This document shows, one piece after another, positions 1 through 12,000 of a stretch of 64,000 bases of DNA; the stretch's first letter is position 1, and each line of letters opens with the position of its first letter. The notes below the pieces were generated by a model. That model saw only the letters and a program-made list of their open reading frames with translations. It searched no databases and was not told where the DNA came from. Source of the stretch: Thereva unica (taxonomy: Eukaryota > Arthropoda > Insecta > Diptera > Therevidae); contig OX465281.1 in NCBI GenBank assembly GCA_949987705.1, positions 225,465,978 to 225,529,977 of the forward strand, read 5' to 3'. Both the position numbers and the translations under genes were made by a program.

Positions 1-295
1 CACCTTAGAGAAATATTCACGGAATTAGAAGATGGAGCCAGACATATAAGGCTGCAAGACAAGAGCAAGATTCTAATTCAGTCAAGGGTGGAATGAAGAG
101 GAAGAAACCGCATCACCACTATAGAAGTACAAAGAAGAATAAACGCCGCAAACAGAACATACTTCTCACTACTCGCAAAATTGAAGAAAAGCTGCGAAGC
201 AAAGAGACATCTGGAGAAAGAATCTGATAAAGGCCAAGACTCGAATTGGGCTGTAGAGCCATCGAAGTAGAAAACGAAGCTAAAGCCAGCGCGCA
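1..295 (+). mobile_element. RTE-like LINE, 3' terminal fragment
   Basis: Degenerate. The plus strand near 130-200 resembles the RINAANRTYFSLL motif of the reverse transcriptase C-terminus. The end, around 225-275, matches the 3' end of the better preserved copy at 14150-14835 (both have AAGGC then a TTGGGCTGTAG core). Frameshifts and an internal deletion make it non-functional. Confidence 0.6.
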
Positions 296-2240
296 CTAGA
301 CAGTTTCGCAAGTAAGCTTCCTAAATTCCACAGGATGGTCTTAGACTCCCCAAACAACCACTGAACCTAAGTACACGAGTTGTGGCAACAAACGGGCAAG
401 CAAAAGTGCTAGCTGGACCTCCGGTCGCTCCAGAGGTAGCTGTACACCTAACCTAACCCAACCGTCTACGATTGAACAAAATTAAATTTTGGTGGATAGG
501 TGTGCTGTATAAAAACTCCTACTTGTATTTGCTCGGAAGACACGAGCTCACCACCGAGTAGCCGTTCAACCAGATGTCCAAGGGGAGCTTCAAACTTCAA
601 CCAAGCGATTGGATGCCCATTTGACCATAAATTGGTGAACCAATTGAATAACGTGTAAATTACAGTCAAACTCTCGATCAAGATGCGAATGACATTAATT
701 GAAATCATGAGTAACGGGCGAATTTCTATCCATGCGGGTACAAAGAGTATAATATTGTTTCTGAGGCCATGAAAAATCCTTGTGCCAGAACGGCCATTAT
801 CGCCTCTTGGTGTTATATTAAGGAGGAAGGATGATTGATCCTTACATTTCCTGAACGGCGTGGGAAACACTGGTAGTTTGGGCGCTGAGAGCGATGCTTA
901 GCTATTTGTTGCTGCCGCTAACTGACAAATAGGATTTGGAGTAAATGTGGTTCAAGCAGGAATTCCACGTAAGACACGAGCAATAATGGGAATTCTAAAG
1001 CAGGCGTTTCTAAACAACTTAATCTCCCTTTGCGAGGACTTGCACTGGTGCGTAAGATTGTTAAATTTCATTCTCCCAAAAGTTAATACGAATCATAAAA
1101 AATTGCAGATTTGGCACAGCATTTACAAGGATAACCAAACTTTTGTAAATGTGCAAACTTAAAAACTAAATAACAGAAAGTATTTTCTCACCTCATATTT
1201 CATGCATTTTAATAACATCTCATAATGCCTCGATAATGATATTTGACGATAACAAGTATGAAATACGTTGACAGCTTGCAGTACACGAACCATTTAAAAA
1301 ACACTTCTTTTTACAAAAAACACAAATTACAATTTAAAATAACATATGACTAAAATTATGGTTAAAATTAATAATTTCTGCTTAAACAGACAAAAATATG
1401 GGAACCATTTGGTTCTGTACACAAACATTAAAAATTTGTTTAAAAAACTGACGTTCTTCGCCACCTATGACATAACGATTAGTTTTTTTTCCATTTTTTA
1501 TAAACTTTTTATAAAAATTAATAGTCAAGTAAGCCACGCGCCGTATCATTTGGAGTGTGGTGTAAAAGAATATGCCCATTGCGTGAGCTGGCCCCTGGTG
1601 TTAAAGGATTGTTTCTTCGCTACCTCGAGGCCGTAATGAATTTTCGAGATTCCTGCAGGCGTGAATAGAAAGGGTTCACCAAATGCAGCAGTCTCCTTCT
1701 GCTTAGGGCTAGGTGATAGAGGAGATGTTGTACACTTTCCTCTTCGTCTTGACTTTAACAGCTTCTACCAAAATTGTAGGTTTGAAGATCTGAGCGAGTC
1801 GTATGTGTCCAAATCAGACAGTGTGTGTATGTGTGTGTTTGTTTTATTTGTTTAGTTTTGTCCATATTTGCTCCTACGAGAAATGGAGAAACGAGATCCA
1901 CGCGGGCAGAGATCCGCAGTACTCTGGTAAGGCTAATTAGAACCGGAGAGATCGCCAGGCATCCGGAGTAAACCATTCACGGCTGAGCTATTTTCATAAC
2001 CTGGGTCCTTAGCTAAGCTCATCATCCGCACGATTGGCATTTCACCTTGATCCGACTCAGACGATTGGGGGTGGGCAGGAAGGATTGAAATCAAGGAGTA
2101 AACCCGCCTGGTGGACTCGTCACCCATACGTGGAGGTCATCGTCATTTCACACCCTGAAACCGGTAGACAAAATTAATAATTCTTTATTATAAATTTCAT
2201 AGTAATTTACAAAAGGCACTCGGCTTTATTGAAAATCTAA
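296..2240. other. No supported gene; unassigned sequence
   Basis: A 134-codon minus-strand frame (870-466) has mixed composition and an Ile/Leu-rich middle but no recognised motif and no support as an exon. A GT-rich microsatellite lies at 1818-1850. The rest resembles intergenic or old repeat sequence. Confidence 0.4.
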
Positions 2241-2350
2241 GGCTGCTCGCACACTGCATCAGAATTTGTACGATTTTGTGCGAATTCTGATGAAATTGTA
2301 TGCCATTTCATCGGAATTCGTACAAATTCTGATCCAGTGTGCGAGCAGCC
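2241..2350. mobile_element. 110-bp palindromic MITE with TAA target duplication
   Basis: GGCTGCTCGCACACTG at the left is matched by its reverse complement at the right, and the arms continue almost to the centre. TAA flanks both sides (2238-2240 and 2351-2353). A 3-bp TWA duplication and GG-initial ends fit the PIF/Harbinger group. Confidence 0.75.
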
Positions 2351-2689
2351 TAATCCAGCCTATAAAAATCTAAATCTTAAAAATAGAGGCTACGATGCAC
2401 TTATAAATTTCTATAAAACGCGGATGAAGGCAGTGTTTTAAAGAAGATACAATCCTTAAGAGGAACATTCAGAAAAGAGGTAAGAAAAGTGTCACCTTCT
2501 AAAAGAAGTGGGAGATCGATAGATGAAATCTATCTACCAAATTTTGTGGTACTACGATTTACTTCTGTTCACTTTAGAACATGAATTGCCAACGAATAGT
2601 GTCGATAGCATCAGTTCATTGCTGTTTGACGAAACTGAACCTACCCAAGTAGAAATTCTGGTTTTGACGAGGCCCTACGAGTAACTTGT

Positions 2690-2960
2690 TAGTAAATGTG
2701 GGGAAAAACTGTTCTAGTTTTTCCTTACGAATAACTCGAGAGAAACTTATCGGAAAAAACTATTCCAGCATTATCCTAGAAGTAACTCCCAAGGAAAGAC
2801 TGGAGAAAAAGCTAGTATGTATAGTTTTTCCCTACAAGTAACTAGAGAGAAAATGATAAGGGAAAACCACTCTAGCATTTTTCTACAAGTTCTTTGTGAG
2901 GAAATTCTAGAGAAAAACTATTCTAGTATTTCCCTACACATGTGTGCGACAGAAAGATAC
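2690..2960. repeat. Degenerate minisatellite, about 50-60 bp period
   Basis: Five or so diverged units share GAAAAACTATTCTAG followed by a T-rich run, CCTACAAGTAACT and GAGAG. A related patch with CTACAAGTAACTTGT occurs near 6790. Confidence 0.6.
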
Positions 2961-2982
2961 AAAGCAATAATCCTCAATATTA

Positions 2983-3556
2983 AGCCGGCTCTACACGATG
3001 CGGTGAACACCTTCCAACGTTGGACGCTTGATGGTAGGACGCATCGTGTGGCCGATACTCGAACTACGAGTGTCCAATGTCGACCGTCCAACGTTCGCGT
3101 TTGGACACGTTCGGGCTGTTGTCGGTATTTGGGACAAGTCAAACACTTTTTTTCCCACTCGGCCCAACATTTGGAAGACATTTGGCACACTGCTACACGA
3201 TTCGGTCATCAGTTCATTCTGTGATTTGGGTTTTGACAGGTATGTATGTTTATTATTATGTATGTATGTGTATTATTATTAGTTAATAATTGATTATTTA
3301 TATTATTAATAATTATTATTAAAGAAATTATTATTAATAATTATCATTAAAGAGTAAATTTTATTAAAGAAAGCCAACAATTATTCTAGCGTGTTACGTG
3401 ACATGACTTGGCGAACGTTTGAATCAATTGCATTGGATCAAACGCTCGCTCCACCGTGTAGCAGGACATTTGCCATACTAATCGTCGAGTCCATTTGACT
3501 CAATCATTCGAGCCAACATTAGAATCAAGCGTTCACCGCATCGTGTAGAGCCGGCT
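2983..3556. mobile_element. PIF/Harbinger-like MITE with TTA target duplication
   Basis: The ends are inverted: AGCCGGCTCTACACGATGCG and its reverse complement, within about 27-bp terminal repeats. TTA occurs at 2980-2982 and 3557-3559. The interior has no transposase and includes a TTA-rich tract. It sits across the left terminus of the hAT element that follows. Confidence 0.85.
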
Positions 3557-3557
3557 T

Positions 3558-4699
3558 TAGAGAAGCGCCGAATATGGGTTCGACCGAATACGAATATTAG
3601 GCAGAGTATTCGGTCAAAAATGTACCGAACAGAACATTCGGCCGAATTATTCGGTTTATTTTTGCGCAGTTCATATAGGACGGCGAAGCGATCTGCAAGT
3701 ACCAGCGTTCGCCCACCCCTTGAGCACTTCGCGCTAGTTCGGCTTGCTCACGCAATGCGCCGTTCTTTCTTTTATTGCAATTTCTCGCGTGATAGAATTA
3801 TTGCCAAAAAATAAGGGACTAAAGCAAGAATTCCATAAACATTGAGGCACTACGCACATGGGTCGACGGATTTGCAATCCCAGTTTCAAACTTCACCATT
3901 ATCACGTTCACAATCAGTTTGCAACCAAAATGAAACCTTTGTCCACACACAAGCGCAATTGATTTTTCATCAATCGGTGTTCTTTGCTCATGAAGATTTT
4001 GTTGAATAAACTTTGACACGTGCAGATGCAACCACTCAACTGAAACTGGTGATATTTCCCAGCGTACAGGTGTTGCATTCGGTGACAGACAATATAGAAG
4101 TGTGGGTATTCAAATGCGACTAGAAGGAATATTCCATGAATGGAATGCATGCAACGCAAATGTCGGTCTACTTTCAACTTTTTCTATATTGCCGCATTCG
4201 ACATATGTAGCACACACAATCATACACTCGTTACTTCGATTTTTGGGTTATGTCGGAATGGAATGTAACTACGAAATGAAGTGTTGGTGAAAATTCGCCG
4301 CATATCATGAAACCGCTTAATGCAACGCAAGCACGCAAGTACAAGCTTGATATTGCTTCCGACCGGCAATAGCAGTCGTATGCAAGCAGTTGCAAAACTA
4401 GTTTCAAATCGGTCTCGTCTCTGTCGGCTCGTGTATGGATTCTCATTTTTTTTTATTTTTGATTTTGTAAATAAATATATGTAGTTACACAAAGAAGTGT
4501 TTCTTTCATTTACAAATACTACTTATGTACAGTTCCAGAATTAAGTATCTTTAACACATGTAACTCTTAAAATAATAACTATTTAAATATTCGGTAGTTA
4601 TTTGGCAAACAAACCGAATATTCGGCCGAATACGAACATTAAAAAACACGCCGAATATACCGAATACGAATATACGGCTGAACATTCGGCGCATCTCTA
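3558..4699. mobile_element. Non-autonomous hAT-type element, copy 1 (1.14 kb)
   Basis: Terminal inverted repeats begin TAGAGAAGCGCCGAATAT on the left and end with the complement of TAGAGATGCGCCGAAT on the right. The subterminal sequence is rich in CCGAATA/TATTCGG. The 8-bp duplication CTCAATAT is at 4700-4707 and, displaced by the inserted Harbinger MITE, at 2973-2980. The interior matches the reverse complement of copy 2 at 60388-62431. No transposase frame. Confidence 0.85.
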
Positions 4700-4707
4700 C
4701 TCAATAT

Positions 4708-5270
4708 GGTAGAAAAATTGTGACGTTGTTCTTTTCAGTATTTTTTAATTTTTTACGACACCCTTGCTTCCCAAGCTTCCTTCCTCCCGAACATTTGGCT
4801 GCAGATTTTTGCAGAAAGCAGTTGTGCAAGTTTTTAACAGATTAACATACACAATTTTCGTGATGTCACTCATAGACTCCTTCAAATAGTGATTTCGTCA
4901 CATTTTTGCAAGTTATCCTTCTTGCCGGATTCAAGAACGAGATGGACGCAAACGGGAAAAGTTTATAGACATTTCGCCGTTTTTATGGGTCAACATAAAT
5001 AGATGGCAAAGATGCTATAACTTTTTATCTGCCACCGCCATATAACAATGTGGAAGAGCTGGTCAAAAAAGAACAAAACTTCGAATAACCAAAACGAATC
5101 GTGTCCTTTCTTCGTGTCTTCTTTCTTCTTTGATCCTTTAGCTGGCGGTCCTAGCGGGATGTCCTCGCAAGTAATGTCTACGTTGTTGTCGGAGACTCTG
5201 GGTCTTCGTCATATAGTGACAAGGACATTGGACAATAGTTGCACTCCATTGGGCGCTATTTTTCAACTCC
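4708..5270. other. No supported gene; unassigned sequence
   Basis: Contains a 78-codon plus-strand frame at 5048-5284 without recognisable motifs. I see nothing else in it. Confidence 0.4.
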
Positions 5271-5274
5271 AATT

Positions 5275-5490
5275 TTTGACGTGACAACGTCTATTAAATC
5301 GGTTTAAGATAGGACGCGCGTGTGAAAATGTCCCGCACACAAAAAAAAATCATATCTCCGCCCCCATACATGTTAGGGGGGTGGTTAATGGCTCAAAATT
5401 TTCGTTAATTTATCCTCTACACGGGAAAAATACAAAACGTAATAACAGACGTTGTCACGTTCAAATTAATAGACGTTGTCACGTTAAAAT
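5275..5490. mobile_element. Helitron-end-like sequence
   Basis: ACGTGACAACGTC at about 5278-5291 and its complement GACGTTGTCACGT at 5448-5460 and 5472-5484 recur at both edges of the region around 57047-57990 that encodes a Helitron-type helicase. This is probably a non-autonomous relative or end fragments; the assignment rests on the shared motif only. Confidence 0.45.
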
Positions 5491-5754
5491 ACGGACGTGA
5501 TACTTCACATCCAAGACCATTAATTTTTTTTCGATTTACTTCTGAAAGCAAAAATTGCGTTCCATTGGAGATGTACTCCGGAGTGGAACGCGAGCGAAAC
5601 GTAGCTAATGTATGAAAAAGCAGTGTTCACCGTTCTGCCGAATGCCGATTGGGGTCGATGGCAGGACGAAGAGCTTTTGCATTTGGAAAAATAATCATAA
5701 AAAGGCTAATAAAATAATTTACTTTGAAATTAGTTTTTTGCCAGGAAAGGTTAG

Positions 5755-6635
5755 TAGTCCAGTGCAATTAGTAAATGAAATTGCATTTCATGATGTACGA
5801 AATTTGTTGTTAAGAATGATGATTCTTAGCTACTATTTCCCATTATTATAATTTTCCAAAGTAGTTAAATAACCCAAAATATAGATAATTCAGGGCGTTA
5901 CATAAAATTCTAATTCATCCGACACGCGAAACAGGCTGGAAGCGAGTTATTCGTCGAGAAGTGTCACAACCTTCGCTGTTGACTTTTCACCCGTTATGTT
6001 GCGGACATGAAACGACATAGAGTTTCGGTCAATAGCCCATTTGAAAGATATTTTGATACCCGTATTTCTGCTTTACTACGTTATCATATGACCAACCGTT
6101 AAGGAGATATTCAAAAAAAATGGCGTTATCAGTTATTTCAGGCACGTGCAGTACGAACTTTGGCGTTGGATTAGTCGCAAACTATACAAGTGAGATCGAT
6201 GACTAAGGGCTTATTCTAAAGGTAATTACTAGCACTTTAAGTTTGGTAATCGGCATTAACCCACACAAATTAATATCTTACGAGTTAATCGCAAAAAACT
6301 GCATTCAACCCCAACCACATGATCAAGGTTGAACTTTGAGCGGCCATAACTTTGAGCCAAATTAACTTACAGACCTCGTTGAGGGCTCATTTTCTAGATA
6401 ATTTTATTCTCCAACACCTTGCGAATGATCATTTTCAGCTATCATTGCATGGAAACTGGTTATTTGGTATAAACGACCTCTACCTCTTTTTCAAGATGGC
6501 GGCTTTTCTCAACACACTGCGACCCCACAAATTTGGTTTTAACATTGTCAGATGTACCCAAACAAATTACAAAAAAAAGTCGTACATCATGAAATGCAAT
6601 TTCATGCCCTTTTTTCGACTAATTGCACTGGACTA
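5755..6635. mobile_element. 881-bp inverted-repeat DNA element
   Basis: TAGTCCAGTGCAATTAGT at the left is matched by its complement at the right end. A further inverted block (AAATTGCATTTCATGATGTA) lies just inside each end. TAG flanks both sides, suggesting a short target duplication. No transposase is visible, so it is non-autonomous; the superfamily is uncertain. Confidence 0.7.
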
Positions 6636-8306
6636 TAGTTTTCTACGAGAAACTGGCCAGTTTTTGGCTAAAATTCTGATAGTTTTTTGCAAGTAATCGG
6701 CTAGTTTTTTATGTGGGACTGGCTAGTTTGTTGCGAGCTAATGGCCAGTTTACGACGTAGCGGTCGTTAGTTTCTGAATAGACTCTCCCTACAAGTAACT
6801 TGTAAAGCGGCTAGCTGTGGATAGGTTTTAGATAGACGATCCAAAAATGGGGGGTGGGGGTAAATCGTAATGGTTTAGCCGCTAGGGCGTTTTGAAAGTT
6901 TTTTAGTTGAGGTTTACATACCACCCTGTTTTTTTGGAACCCTGCTATGACCATGTATCAGTGTATCTAAAACTGTTGCACTTCAAAAGCAAGGGTCGTA
7001 GCATAAAATTGTCCAAGCTTTCCAATTTTGGAAAAAAAAAATTAGTTAACTAGGTATTTTTTGGAGAAAAAGTTGGTTGAATTTGAAATTTTAGTGAAAA
7101 AAAAAAAATTTTTTTACTTTGACGACTCCTAACTTTAGAAAAGGGGTGGCCAATCCGCGGATATTTCACAAGATTTAACAAATATTTTGTACTAGAAGAT
7201 GCCAACATGTGAAAACGATAAAAAGAGCCAGCTACGAGCAATGATTAAAGTTCACACTCTGCCATAGAGAATTAGCTCTCGGGGTGCACCGAGTGACCGG
7301 GTTGATTAAGAAAAATCCAAGCAATTGCTTTTTTCGGTAACAGTTCAAAATAAAGACCGCATCCGCAACAAAATTGAGTGTGATGGAGGTAACAGAGATA
7401 ACAAGCATATTTAACAGCAAGCACTCTTCTTTAGTTTATATCGAGCTAGGGTGCAGGATTCTTTTTCGTCTGCTTTTTTAATCCCGCATGTGAAATATCG
7501 CGAAACAGTCGTCCTCCTTGTTGTGGCCTCTTTTGGTGGGGTTCTCCTACACGTTGTTCTAGGTCTTCCAACTCGACGGATTCCTTGCGGTTTTCAGTCA
7601 AGGGCCTGTTTGGTTAGATTCTCGTTTGCACCTCGCAAGATGTGGCCAGTGCAATTCCACTTCCTTTGCATGATTTCATCTATAGATTGCTTTTCCTGTA
7701 AAATCAGGAAAAGCACGTTAGTGTGGAGCGACCCTTAAAATACACGAGCCACCATATGTGCTAGCCTAATGGACAGGCGACGTAGAGAAATTAATTGTAT
7801 AAAAAATTCTGCCGCAGGCGGCTGCCGTTACCTGCGCCGCCCCAACCTGTTTATGCCTTCATTGTGGTAAAGCGGTAAAATTGAATAATCCAAAGAAAAT
7901 ATGCTTAAAATTAAAATATAGATAAAAATGTTATTGTTTATTTTGGTTCGAAACTTTCTTTCACACTTTGTCAAACTAGTGTGACAATAAAATAGTTCAA
8001 AGCTTTTATTAACATCTTTGGACATATTTACTACTACAAAGCAACATAAGCATGTAAAAATAGGCTTAACGCAGTAATAGCAAATAGAAAATGGTTATTG
8101 GTTAAGAAACAAATGTTATTAGTAAAATTTATAATGATAAGCAAATTATTTGTTTTTTTGTTATAAAGCCACCAATACATAGACCGTTGAAAAAATAGCT
8201 TTACTTACCTTAAAAAAATTACATTTAATAAAATTTATGCGATTTTCTTTCTTTTAAATATTAATATTTTACTAAAAACATTTGTTTCCATCCATTTATA
8301 ATAACC
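6636..8306. other. 3' flank of the giant gene; no supported gene
   Basis: The 6640-6830 part holds degenerate CTAGTTTTTT repeats related to the 2.7-kb minisatellite. The rest is AT-rich. Short frames at 7050-7738 and 7828-8025 lack motifs or splice signals that would support them. Confidence 0.4.
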
Positions 8307-8312
8307 TTTATT
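8307..8312 (-). promoter_or_regulatory. Candidate polyadenylation signal AATAAA
   Basis: AATAAA on the minus strand, about 87 bases beyond the stop codon of exon 7. It is the nearest canonical hexamer, but the area is very AT-rich and others lie farther on. Confidence 0.4.
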
Positions 8313-8398
8313 TCAATGAAATGAAAACATAAATAAAACAATAAAATGTAAAGCAATAATAACTGAAAATAATTAATATAATTAAATTTAATATGCCA

Positions 8399-9005
8399 CT
8401 ACCAAAGACTAGCTAAATCCTCAGACTTAAAGCTTCGTGTTCTGTAAATTGATGAATTATTTTGTTGTGGATTTTCTTTGTGGTTAAATAATAATCTACG
8501 AGATTCCCTTTCACATGGTACAGAAAGGCTACTATAACTATCGATTCCAGAATCAAGTTCGAAATTTTCATTTTCATTAATATTATTAATATTGCGATCT
8601 TCATTGTCAAATATTGGATTAAGGACAAAATTACTTGTAGATCGGAATTTTGATCGAAAACTGTTTCTTTTTAGATCTTGGTGCAACAGTTGCTTTTCGA
8701 ATTGTGCTAGAATCTCCTTAGGAATATCATGAAGATCAGACTTTTGGCGATATTTTCGCTTCCAGGATTGATATAGACTAGTTTGATCTGAATTTGTGCT
8801 TCGAAAGCTGCGCAATGAGCTGGTTTTCCTGACAGGTTTTGAAATCTCCCAAAAGCTACAATCATACCGGTCATCAGTTACCTCTTGTTTCGATATTCCT
8901 TGTTCATCATCTGTATTCAATAATGATTGTGATGTTGATTTTGTTTTTGATTTCACCATTCCGCTTGCGTGTTTTGCATCATTTATGTAATAATCTCGGC
9001 TGTAC
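8399..9005 (-). CDS. Exon 7 (terminal) of the giant acidic gene
   Basis: The exon begins after TTTATTTTCCAG and continues the frame from exon 6 (DYTR then YSRDYYINDAKHASG). It encodes 202 residues and ends at TAG (8401-8399) with the C-terminus RTRSFKSEDLASLW. The domain is polar and basic, rich in Ser, Arg and Lys (SFRSTNSDQTSLYQSWKRKY), with a central acidic Asn/Glu stretch. Several RxxS-type positions could be phosphorylation sites (inference). The intron before it is 5.9 kb and full of transposons. Confidence 0.88.
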
Positions 9006-12000
9006 CTGGAAAATAAATTAAATATTGTAAATATAGCACGTTTAAATAAATAATTATTTAAGCAATATACTGGGTTCCATCAGTCAAATGATTTTAAAAA
9101 ATTTGATTAACAAATTAATCTAATCCAGAATTATAAAATTTACTAAACAACAAGCGGATGTGCACTTCATCTAAAAGTCACGAGACGAAATTACTGAAAA
9201 ACTGCTTGTGTTGATTAGCATAAATGAGTTCTAAATCGTTTTACGATAACTAAAACAATAATTCAAAAAGAAGGTGTGGAGACGGCGAACTATACTGATG
9301 AAACAAATGTTTATTTTCTATTTGATAAAGTAAGCTTAGTTTATAATACTAGTCCGTCAAGTCAGGTGCCCAGAGTCCCGTGATTTCATTTATACGGGTT
9401 TCGCGGTGCCCAACCCAGATAAATGGTATACGTATTCTAGGCGCGGTAGGTTTTATAGATTTATAGATTTACAGCCTAGGCTGCTGATTGAAGGAGCAAT
9501 TTGCGTCTCTTAAGAAATTTCAGGAATTTGAAAAATTGATTGGCGATTTGGAATATGTAATCATTCTATCGTAAATCCTATGTATATGTTAGTTCAGTGA
9601 TTCTCAACCTATGTGCCGCGGCACTTTTGTTTTGAAAAGACGAAAGAGTTTAATATTAAGAGTTTAATACTTTTTCATTGAGTTTAAGACAGAATATGAT
9701 CTTGCGCTACGTTCAAAAATCTACGAAGCAATGGTGGAACTGAACTTTCCAGACCAATTAATTCAAATCACTAAAACTTCATCGAATGATAAACGGAGTG
9801 AGAATACGGAGCAATTTTTCGGTGCGAACAGAGGCCTCAGGTAAAGAGACTCTCTATCCTGCTTACTACAACATATTATTAGCAAAAACGGACCGGTAGG
9901 AATGTATTGAAACTAGAGGGACAATTCTAAACAAGTCTACTCAGCTAATGGCATATGCAGATGATATAGACGTCATAGGCAGGTCAATGACTGCAGCGAA
10001 GGAAGCAGATGTAGCGTTAGACAAAGCAGCATAAAAGAGCAGCAAAGACCACAACATTACGGCGAAAATTAAAAGAAGAATACTGATAGCGAACAGGGGC
10101 GGCGGAGCATAATCATTGTAGGTGTGGAGCACGCGAATAGGTAACCGTTAAAATATTATTCGGTCAATTGAATTACGAGCTGGCTTTAAATTCTTTGGTT
10201 ATGGGGTTATGTCCGACTAGCATTTTGGGTATCTTATCCCTTGCCTCATTCGCGCCTCGTCCTGCCTCAAATGCCTCATTTGGCCTCCGGAAAAAAATCA
10301 TTGCTCCTCGATTCCGAGTAGAAAAAGGGATTCCGAAAAGTTTGAGAAGTTCGGCGTGCATATGTGAATAATAACTGTGTCTGTGTCGAAAACTTTATAT
10401 TTTTAAACGCAAGTGTCGTTTTACCCATAAGGTGTCCCAACTGAGTATGTACTAATTACGTCCAATGCTGCTTAGCCTTTGTAATTGAACCAGAACCTAT
10501 TGAGTATGTTAAATGATACCCTTCCCGGGCACCACCAACATAATTGCCTGAAACATGAAGCAATACATCAACAAAAACTAAAGCTTTGTATGAGTTAAAC
10601 TAAAGCTTAATGGCCCGGCTTCACCGATTCAGTTCAAGAATGTTCAGTTCAATCCACGTAAGTGGCTTCACGGCTAAAGTCCAGTTTATGTTCAATTCGT
10701 GCAAATTGTTGCTTTTTCGCCAGAAATCAGAAATGTGAGAGCCCACTGGAATGGCATTCCACTATTCTAGTTAATTACCATCTTTTGAGCGAGCTTTTAC
10801 ATTCAACTTCAGTTCGGGACCCATTGTTCGAACTGAGGTTTGTTTTTCTTCAGTTGAATATGTTTAAACTATATGGGAACTGAACTGAGGTTAGAAGTTC
10901 AGTTCGCCAATTTGCTTGCTCAGTCGGTGAATCCGGGGTATTTTTTTGAGGGTTTTCGAAACGTTTTCTGAATATGTAAGGCAAATTTCGCCCCACTTAA
11001 TTTGAAATAAGGTTTGCCTACTAGGGCTATTATAAAAAACTGATAATGCATACCTCACTTCAGTATCGCTGGTTTTTTTTTTAGTGGTATTTTTGAGGAA
11101 ACTATTTCGGAATGCCCCTCATTTGCGCTACATGGAGTTCTCATTAAGGTGCCGCTCCTGGGTTTAACGTAACGTATTTTTCATAACAGAAATAAGAGGC
11201 GTATTCTGCCCATATTTTCACGCTACCAAAGTTTACACATGATTTTTGAATGGAAACTGACTCCCTAAAAGTGAAAGCTTGAGCATAATTGATGGCTAAG
11301 GGATGGAAACAAGGGCGTCATAATAAATCGAGAATTTGACTGATTTTCTAATACAAGTCCATCGAAAGTGTGAAAACATTCATCGTTACTATTCCTATAA
11401 ATATATAGGCGTGAAAATATGGATGGGAGAGATACGCCTCTTATTTCTGTTACGAAAAATACGTTACGTTAAACCCAGGAGCGGCACCTTAATTTGACTT
11501 TTTCCAACTCAACATCGATCTACCTTTCAACCCTCTTCGAGGCTAGCATGAGAAAATGGGTCACCTAAATCTTTCACTAGCTGACTGGTCTGTAAGTAAA
11601 ATTCTTTTAAATTTATTGTATTGTTAGTGTGCCGCCAAAATTTTGAAATTGTTAAAAGTGTGCCGCAACAAAAAAAAGGTTGAGAATCACTGTGTTAGTA
11701 TGAGGCCTAGAATGTTTAGATTAGTATGAGGCCTAGGATGTTTAGAGACGATTCAGTGGCGCCCAGTGAGGCGGGGTACATTACGGAAGTTTTATTGGAA
11801 TTTGAACAGTACTTAGTTTTGAATGTGTTTGAATTTCGACACAACTCCTGAGGCCTCACACAAGAATTGGACATGAATTAAGGTTTATTGATTTGGCTTG
11901 AATTGGATATGAATTTGGGTTTATCAAGTTAAGGTTTGCTATATACTTAACTCACATTGTCAAAGACATAAAATTAAATAATACAGAGTTCCATTAATTT

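Larger units (their letters stand above)
9595..11692. mobile_element. 2.1-kb hAT-type element carrying other repeats
   Basis: The ends are CAGTGATTCTCAACC and its reverse complement, a typical hAT terminus. The flanking octamers are TGTTAGTT (9587-9594) and TGTTAGTA (11693-11700), 7 of 8 identical. Inside are a LINE fragment, a 5S-like core and two MITEs; I see no hAT transposase. It lies in intron 6 of the giant gene. Confidence 0.75.

Noticed and set aside
466..870. 134-codon minus-strand frame as an exon
   Set aside because: No recognised domain, no connecting exons and no clear splice sites; left unassigned.
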